A stretch of 64,000 nucleotides of DNA from Trichobilharzia szidati (taxonomy: Eukaryota; Platyhelminthes; Trematoda; Strigeidida; Schistosomatidae): assembly GCA_944472155.2 (NCBI GenBank), contig OX235279.1, positions 55,897,564-55,961,563 of the forward strand. The letters run 5' to 3'. Positions 57,285 through 64,000 of this stretch are shown piece by piece. Within the stretch, counting starts at the first letter, position 1; every line of letters begins with the position of its first letter. The notes under the pieces are model-generated. The model was not told the origin of the DNA, searched no databases, and saw only the letters and a program-made list of their open reading frames with translations. Made by a program: the position numbers and the translations under genes.

Positions 57285-58140
57285 ATGATATATTTCGTTT
57301 GTGGAACGTCCCTGAATTTGATTATAGTTCAGTTGAGACGAGGTCAAAAATGGAAAACCGAAACAATTTTGGGAGAACATATTGGGCCATGTTTAATGCA
57401 CTTTAAACAGTCGAGTGAATACAGTTGTCATGATTTATGTGTAAGAATAAATGATAACGGTTCACTTATGACAGGCCCACGATTGGAAAGTCGAAAAACA
57501 TTAGAACAAAAAATGGGTTAACTACAACAGATGAAAAAATATACTTATCATGAATGAAATATAACGAAATATGAAACACAAAAACTTAAAACGAACTGAG
57601 AGTGGGGTGGGGGTGAAAACTGAAATCCCACAGATGAAAAAGGATACTTGCTTTAAGGAAAATGTTAACAGTTGCGATTACAGTTCACCCGTCATCCCTT
57701 TGCATATTAAAATAACTGATGTTTGCCTAGAGGTATATAAGCGGTACTCCTTATATACAGAGACCATTCTTACAGGATTTATAAATCATGCAGGTGAGTT
57801 AGATTTTCGGTGTATATTTGTCGACTTCTATTAGAAGGAAAACAACTCAGATAATGTGTTAGATACGGGTATTCAACATTCTGCAACAAGTAGTAGGAGA
57901 AGAATGTCTTCTTCATGAATGCCTTGGATACAGCTTCTCCACATTTTATCGCCGTCAAAAACGGTGATGCAGCATTTAGTGACTGGAAAAGTTACTGCGC
58001 ATCTAGGGAAGAGTTGGCAAGGGATAAAACAGTACCTTTGCCTTCAAATTCAACTGTGCAGGGAACAGTGGATATACCTAGTGCTAGTGAGACCGTCACT
58101 GTTGTTTCACAAATTGAGGAAAACCGTAAAATGAATTTTC
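57285..58140 (+). other. Possible 5' exons of the 58-60 kb gene
   Basis: Three open segments: 57285-57521; 57571-57796, which ends at a consensus donor (CATGCAG then GTGAGT at 57797); and 57915-58140, a polar Ser/Thr/Glu-rich stretch (FSDWKSYCASREELARDK) that may start after the acceptor-like TTGGATACAG at about 57936. I could not join them in phase with the 58381 segment, so they are recorded as candidates only. No similarity to the mobile elements was seen. Confidence 0.3.
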
Positions 58141-58174
58141 TATAGTTTGCTTTGTAAGGGTTAGTTATGTTTTT

Positions 58175-58333
58175 ACGAGTTGATCACGGGTTGATATCAG
58201 TTAGAGAACGATTGAAAACCAGGGAGCACTGAACAGCTACTGTTTCATCCTAGTTTGGGAATCATCGGCAGTATGCACCCACTGGGATTCGACCTGGGAT
58301 TCTCTAACTGATATCAATCCATGATCAACTCGT
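58175..58333. repeat. Foldback (MITE-like) element, 34-bp inverted ends
   Basis: 58175-58208 and 58300-58333 are inverted copies with 2 mismatches (starting ACGAGTTGATCA). The 91-base loop contains GGGATTCGACCTGGGATT, a B-box-like string. Weak similarity of the flanks extends the arms a few bases. No clear TSD. Confidence 0.7.
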
Positions 58334-58380
58334 AGTAACATGAATTATCATGTGATAAATAATTTTAATAGAAACTTCAG

Positions 58381-58914
58381 GTTGTCTCTGGAAATATGAC
58401 ATACAAAGAGCTGGTCAGAAAGTCAATTATGGAATCGTTCCTATCATCCAATGTAACAGGGGGTATTGCGCAAGATTTCTTGGACTGTATGCGTAAATTT
58501 AATCCACATGTGCCAACAACCATAAAAGGTTTGTTAAGAGACAGCGGCATGTGTGTACCTAGATTTCTTAGACAAGTTGTTTACTATCATATAGGACTGA
58601 AAGAAAATCTGCAGCGTTATCTATATATTTAGGTTGACTACGGTACCTTTCAACATATTGACTTGCAAATTAACTATGACAGTTTATCTATGTCGAACAG
58701 TTCTTCGCGGCAATTGTGGCCATTCCTAGGTCGTATCACAACTCCATACGTCATTGACGTTTTCCTAATTGGCATACATAGTGGTTTGAGAAGACTGAAT
58801 GGCTTCAGTGAGGTTTCTAGGGGCTTATTAGTTGAATTGAAAGATCTTTATAAAAAGAAGGTAGACATGAACGATGACACTTTGCCAACGCCTGGCAGGA
58901 GACCTAAAAGATAG
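58381..58914 (+). pseudogene. Transposase-like domain segment (one in-frame TAG)
   Basis: It follows an acceptor-like ACTTCAG. The frame gives IAQDFLDCMRKFNPHVPTTI, GLLRDSGM and VVYYHIGLKENLQRYL, a TAG (58630-58632), then IDLQINYDSLSMSNSSSRQL, WPFLGRI, GIHSGLRRLNGFSEVSRGLL and ELKDLYKK. This order resembles the widespread invertebrate family often named transposase domain-containing protein (LL-x-IL..LP-RTLL; H-F-GL; LQINIDGLP-SS-x-FWPIL; VGIFCG-KP; LxxFVxEL). The Cys-rich part that normally follows is absent; the frame ends at TAG 58912. It is either a relic or part of the gene downstream. Identification is from memory of the motif pattern. Confidence 0.55.
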
Positions 58915-60064
58915 GTACCGTTTTCTGTCTAAAATAATTTTCAGGGATGCAAAGAAAAATGAGAGGGATATTGATGTAGCTGCCAGTGACGTTGGTTGCA
59001 TCAGACCAAAATATCCAGATTATAATATAGTCGATGACTTTGCAACCCCAATTCCAAGGTGTTAACCTAATTCAATGCTACTCATTTTCAGTACTTCGAA
59101 TGCTCCAAACTTCCAGTCTTCATCTCCTGTTGGTGAAAAAACAACAACTGCATCTAACCAGTAGGAATAATTGTTACATTTAGTACACTTCCTTCAGATT
59201 GCCGTCTAACGAAGCTGTCGATTATTCAATGAAATTTAAGAAATTAACCGGTTAGTACTTAAAAATTATTTATTTACAGATGCTGCAATGGAACTTATCG
59301 ATTTGTGTACGAAAATCCTGAATATTCTTACAATTAACAACAAATTTCGACTGGAAACCAACCTTCCAGCAAACGATGACTTCATACTGCAGTTTCCGAT
59401 CGAGAATGAAGACCACTTAGGGATCCTGGAAGCATCTTTAAGAGACGAAAAGTACAAGGGGTTATTTGTGAGTTGACACATTTAATTATCATTTTCTGTA
59501 GACTGCTAAAATGGTTGCCTGCCTTCTGCGTGATCCGAAGTTATCACTTAAAGTCATGGTGCACAATGTTCTAAAACCTGAAGTGGGTTTGAAGTTTACA
59601 TTCCAAGGGAGTTTGACAAAGTCCAGCATTGTGCCCTATGTCTTTTATAAAATAATGAAATGTAAAATTCATTAATGAAGTAATTAATGGATGTAATTAT
59701 GGCGCAATTCTCCGGCCAACTAATGACGTCGAGGGAGGTTGGTGAAAATAGATAAGGCCACGAAATCGTACTTTCATAATTTGGAAGATTGTGTCCAAAG
59801 GTGTAACCGGAAGGAAGGAATTCAGGTAATGTTGTGAAACGCCCGCTTCGTTTTATAAGTCAACATGTGGTAATCACAACATTCTTTTTATTTCTAGGCA
59901 GACGGAAAAGATACCATGGGATATAACAGCGGCAGTTATGTAAGCAAACTTTCCGAAATGTAAATGCTGAGAATGTGATGACCACAATTTTTCATCAACT
60001 AATCTTTTATTTTGCTTATTTACAGGATGATACCAGTGAATCTCCCTCGACGGATTTGCAGTGA
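58874..60064 (+). CDS. Multi-exon gene candidate with DUF4806-like domain
   Basis: Proposed exons: 58874-59058, 59092-59132 (41 nt), 59280-59467, 59502-59661, about 59735-59825, 59898-59939 (42 nt), 60026-60064 (stop TGA). All joins keep phase: PIPS across a 33-nt intron (59059-59091), SSPVD across 59133-59279, KGLFTAKM across a 34-nt intron (59468-59501) and GSYDD across 59940-60025. Donors are mostly GTGAGT, GTAAGC or GTAATG, and acceptors are TTCAG, TACAG, TGTAG. The third and fourth exons read FILQFPIENEDHLGILEASL, VACLLRD and VLKPEVGLKFTFQGSL, which resembles DUF4806 (FP-x2-x-EEL-x3-E-x-L, then an ILxxxF-x2-L-x3-F-x-W/F-x-G block). Its role is unknown; the domain is often linked to domesticated transposons. 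The join 59661-59735 uses a weak acceptor; reading through would stop at 59675. Confidence 0.5.
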
Positions 60065-61229
60065 CATTGTACAACAGTTTCTAATACAAAATTCCCTCAA
60101 TTATTAAAACGGATTTCTTTCTACAAACTAAATGAATCGCTCAGGCGTAGGACACAGGTGATGATAATTAGTAGCAGTCTTTTCGCTCTATAGTAATGCT
60201 AGTCAGTGCTGAATATGAGATGAGAGGGCTTGAATAAGGCTGAAAAATTGCCACTATGTGCTGAATTAAGTCTTCGTTCTGAAGTAACGCCAGTCAGTGC
60301 TTAAAATGATCTGAAAGGGCTGAAATAAAGCTGATAAGCTAACCCAGTAAGTCCTGATCTACTTTTGAAAATGCCTAGAAAATGAACACAGTGTTGAACC
60401 AGTGCCGGTCATGCTGAAAACAAGCACTGAGTTCTAGTCTGTGCCATTGAACAATCCATTTCAGAATTTACTCGCTATAGGATGCTAGCATTATTTCAGA
60501 ATTAGTGAGATTTAATTCAGCATTATAGTAAGCTTGGGTGCCACAGCTATTTGAAGACAACCCCGTAAAAAACGCAATATTACAATGCATGACTGAGAAA
60601 AATCGATCGAGAAAATATCACACTTATAACCACAACTCATGAAAAGCAAAACAACTCACGCGTTCGTAGACATCGATAGGCAAACCAATCCCAATGGAGT
60701 ATATGATGAAACAAGCCTTGTGCAAACACAAAAGAGTGAAAAAAATTGGAATATTCAAATGCTACATTTATATTCATCCCATCTGCTTGCAAACAACGCA
60801 TAACGCAACCACACAAAGCCGCCTATATCAGTAGATACCTTTGAAAAATCAAATCGACCGCCACTGTTCTAGTCAGTGAAAAACAAGAAAACCCCAAGCG
60901 CGCTAAATTTAGAACGCGATAATTAGGAAAATAATGGCAGGAATTGTCTGTCGCGTCCAAGGTCATTGGTGGAGTGGGACACTCAAAGGTCATTTCCGTC
61001 CATGTTAGTCGGCCATGTTGGAAAAAACTAGTTATTTCGTTGGTTTCGAATGTTTTTACCACCAGGTCAGTGTATTCGTTTCATTGTTATTGTTTCATAC
61101 GCTGCTTTCATGCGGCTTTTAGTGTTCTAGTTGTCTTTCAGCTATTTATGAATTAGTACTATGTAGAAGTTTTGGAAATTATACACATGAACATGTTTGG
61201 GTGGCAGAAGCCATTGTTTCCAGTTCATT
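60065..61229. other. Intergenic with a short degenerate tandem repeat (60190-60360)
   Basis: Two diverged units are recognisable: AGTAATGCTAGTCAGTGCT...GGGCTTGAATAAGGCTGA and AGTAACGCCAGTCAGTGCT...GGGCTGAAATAAAGCTGA, about 90 bases apart, followed by GTGCTGAA-like words to 60540. The ORFs at 60823-61156 overlap on opposite strands and have no recognisable features. Confidence 0.45.
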
Positions 61230-61700
61230 CGTTTGTACTAAGTCGAAAGTAGGTGTGTAATCTAGGGAGGCTTTAAGTGAAGTAAGAGTAACTTTTCCAT
61301 AGTTTTTAAAAAAGGAGAGATAGTAGCAAGAGGTCTAAATTTAATACATGTTCTAGTAGATGACTTGGGTATAAGTACAATTTTGATGTCCTTCCAAACG
61401 GCTGTCACGACATTTCTGGAAAAAGATTCATTAAATATGTCCATGAGAAGATAATACAGGATATCTGCACATTTTTTAACAATAAGGCTAGCCAAACCGT
61501 CTTGTCCTAGGCTACAAGAAGGGGAGGCATTTTAGAACGTCATTTGCATTGAAACCAGGAAAGCTGGTTTCATTAACAGTTGTGACACTAGAAAGCTTGG
61601 TATTTGTGGGAGAAAGTGTGAAAGACTTGTTTAGTGTACACACATCAAATGGACAGGGAATATTGTTGTAATACTGGAGGTAATTAGATGCATAAAGGCG
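61230..61700 (-). pseudogene. CR1/Jockey-like RT relic (fingers)
   Basis: The minus strand has ETSFPGFNANDVLKCL, then, one frame over, LGQDGLASLIVKKCADIL, IFNESFSRNVVTAVWKDIKI and FRPLATISPFLKTMEKLL, which match the pre-palm RT order (G-x-DGL-x3-L-x4-x-L; W-K-x3-I-P-I-PK; FRPI-x2-x-S-x2-x-K-x2-E). The palm is missing. Confidence 0.8.
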
Positions 61701-63253
61701 AAAGTTATTTTATATCCATAAAGTAGATACGCGAATACCGCAGTTGTTGATCATAGAAATGATGGACATTAGATAACATCACATAATTCAACGGCTTATT
61801 AGAAACAAGTAAAACTTGCTTCTTTGCTCATTGTCAAGTAAGCAGTCTATTTGATGATGTCACTGCACATTAACAGATTCGTGAAGTAGCTATCAACCCT
61901 AGATCACTACATTTACCTGTACTACATACTTTGCGTTTAGCAGTATTCAGACTTGCAGCTGGCTAGATAAGGCGACTTAAGCGTATCGAACAGTACAGAA
62001 TTATTATTCAAATTGCCAAATCCTACTTAGCTTTTACAATGTGCTATTGTGTAGAAACAGATACGAAATCCTATGAATGACTAAAGTAACAGGCGGATAA
62101 TTCTATAGTAAATATCCATCCCACTAGCTTAACATGCATTGATCCGAATCCACTTATTACAAAAGCACATAGTATAGCGACGCACTGAAAAAGTCTAGAG
62201 GAAGTAGAAATCAAGAGTATATTAAACATTTCATCAATTTACAAAAGAATATTTTGATGAAGGGTATTGGCCTTAGTTTAACCGAGTGATATTTCCACTG
62301 ATTTCATATTCGACAACCTCCGTATACCTGAAAAAATAGAGCACATGTAAGCACTAGCACAACACGAAGTTATGAAAGATAATTCCACATATTAGCATAC
62401 ACTATGAATACACTGATTCTGTTAATACTAAGTAACATCTCATGCAAATAAATATATCTGCAGTCCACAGCTGGTTTTTTGATATTGGCACCGTGTGCAT
62501 AAATAGACTTCATATGTTTTCCGGTATTAGAGGCTTATACGCAAATTCCAAGACAACCTCTGAACATCTATATTATTTGGGAATCTTTCTCCTATTAAGA
62601 TTACTTGCAGATCAACTTCACACTAGATACATTTACATTAAATGAAGTATTGCAAATGTGTAGCTTAGAAATCGGTCCGAAATCTCAGTAATGTCCAGTG
62701 AGCATAGCTTTATGAATCCTACAGAAATTACATTCTCATATCCAGTAAACTATGGCCATCAGATATGAAGTACATACGTCTCAACTCTAAAAAGTTATGC
62801 AGAGTGTTAACAGAATAGAGAAATACTTAATATATTGTAAGGTACACAGACCTGTTGTGTTGATGAGAATAACAATGCCACATAATGCAACCTAAACTTT
62901 CAGTCGTGATGCGGCATCTGTACAGCTTCATGTTAATGAAAATATAAGGAGAAATACATCTCCACTATTGGTGATCAAAAACATTGCAACATTAAGTTTA
63001 CAGTGTCAGTGGGAATGGCATAACAGACAGTAGATTGATAATAATAATAATAAAGCTGAATAGATTTAGTTCTCATAATCACCACGATTCATGTGTATAA
63101 TCATGCCACGTATTAAATTAATCTAATAATAATATATTCCCACGTTTGGAACATGAGGGACGCCAGTGTGCAAGCATCATCAATATGATAAATCCCATAT
63201 ACGATTAGTAGGCATATTTAATAATAATAAATATAATAAAATACATATGTAGG
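61701..63253. other. No recognised feature
   Basis: AT-rich, with short (AAT)n runs at about 63040. Only short ORFs, none convincing. Confidence 0.4.
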
Positions 63254-63753
63254 NNNNNNNNNNNNNNNNNNNNNNNNNNNNNNNNNNNNNNNNNNNNNNN
63301 NNNNNNNNNNNNNNNNNNNNNNNNNNNNNNNNNNNNNNNNNNNNNNNNNNNNNNNNNNNNNNNNNNNNNNNNNNNNNNNNNNNNNNNNNNNNNNNNNNNN
63401 NNNNNNNNNNNNNNNNNNNNNNNNNNNNNNNNNNNNNNNNNNNNNNNNNNNNNNNNNNNNNNNNNNNNNNNNNNNNNNNNNNNNNNNNNNNNNNNNNNNN
63501 NNNNNNNNNNNNNNNNNNNNNNNNNNNNNNNNNNNNNNNNNNNNNNNNNNNNNNNNNNNNNNNNNNNNNNNNNNNNNNNNNNNNNNNNNNNNNNNNNNNN
63601 NNNNNNNNNNNNNNNNNNNNNNNNNNNNNNNNNNNNNNNNNNNNNNNNNNNNNNNNNNNNNNNNNNNNNNNNNNNNNNNNNNNNNNNNNNNNNNNNNNNN
63701 NNNNNNNNNNNNNNNNNNNNNNNNNNNNNNNNNNNNNNNNNNNNNNNNNNNNN
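63254..63753. other. Assembly gap (500 N)
   Basis: Exactly 500 Ns. Confidence 0.98.
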
Positions 63754-64000
63754 TGTCGAGAATTTTGACCAAGTATTAATAATCAGTGATACATATCCAT
63801 TTTTTATTTATTAATAAGGATTTCCTATGCATCAGCTAACATCACGCCTTCATGTCTGTTCAAACTGTTAGTATCTAGAATTTTATGGTTAGACGTATTT
63901 TCAAAATTATGGTGTTTAGGATTAGAGTTTAGTAGAAGCACCCTGTCGAACTTATTGCTTTGCCTTCTTTCTGAAGATTGAGCTGCTTTATTCGACCTAC
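63754..64000. other. No recognised feature
   Basis: AT-rich end of the window. Confidence 0.4.

Noticed and set aside
60823..61156. Overlapping ORFs on both strands
   Set aside because: Mutual shadows without motifs, splice signals or repeat similarity.

Overview
The window is an AT-rich eukaryotic retrotransposon thicket. It contains Penelope-like elements (PLEs) with a C-terminal GIY-YIG endonuclease, RTE-type and CR1/Jockey-type non-LTR elements that often end in (AAT)n or (ATT)n, a Gypsy LTR element, tRNA-headed SINEs, and one gene candidate with 33-34 nt introns and exons of about 40 nt. This mix, together with the tiny introns, points to a trematode, most likely a blood fluke (Schistosoma or close kin). 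That assignment is inference. No bacterial-type genes, CRISPR arrays, rRNA or canonical tRNA genes were seen. Two 500-N blocks are scaffold gaps (25721-26220 and 63254-63753).

Left flank, 1-13240: a Gypsy integrase stub; a decayed PLE with another repeat inside it; a tRNA-derived SINE; a LINE coding region split by a second PLE that left a 23-bp target duplication; two intact single-exon ORFs that may be host genes (5492-6124, coiled-coil C-terminus; 8888-9754, four-TM, claudin/PMP22-like); an RTE relic; and two partial copies of a third PLE family (PLE-C).

Centre, 13240-41824: a very long inverted repeat. Arms of about 10.86 kb (13240-24096 and 30971-41824) mirror each other around about 27533 with only scattered substitutions. 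Each arm carries, from outside in: PLE-A2 (interrupted by a LINE 3' tail with a 5-bp TSD and joined to a piece of PLE-C), a partial PLE-A1 head-to-tail with it, a full-length RTE (3230 bp, 13-bp TSD) inserted in PLE-A1, and PLE-B inserted in the opposite direction. The spacer repeats the PLE-B unit plus a 5'-truncated second RTE (RTE-C) as a direct duplication offset by 4844 bp, with a gap between the copies. All coding regions carry shared stops or frameshifts, so they decayed before the duplication. PLE-A pseudo-LTRs contain a hammerhead-like motif four times.

Right flank, 41825-64000: mostly unrecognised AT-rich sequence, a diverged repeat pair, LINE ORF1 and RTE relics, a SINE whose 3' tail resembles that of a LINE in the same window, a CR1-like ORF2 with one nonsense codon, a degraded Gypsy element (gag-PR-RT-RH-IN), and a multi-exon gene candidate at about 57.3-60.06 kb combining a transposase-like segment with a DUF4806-like domain. 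The last is the best candidate for a domesticated or host gene. Past it lie short tandem repeats, one more LINE relic, a gap and unrecognised sequence.
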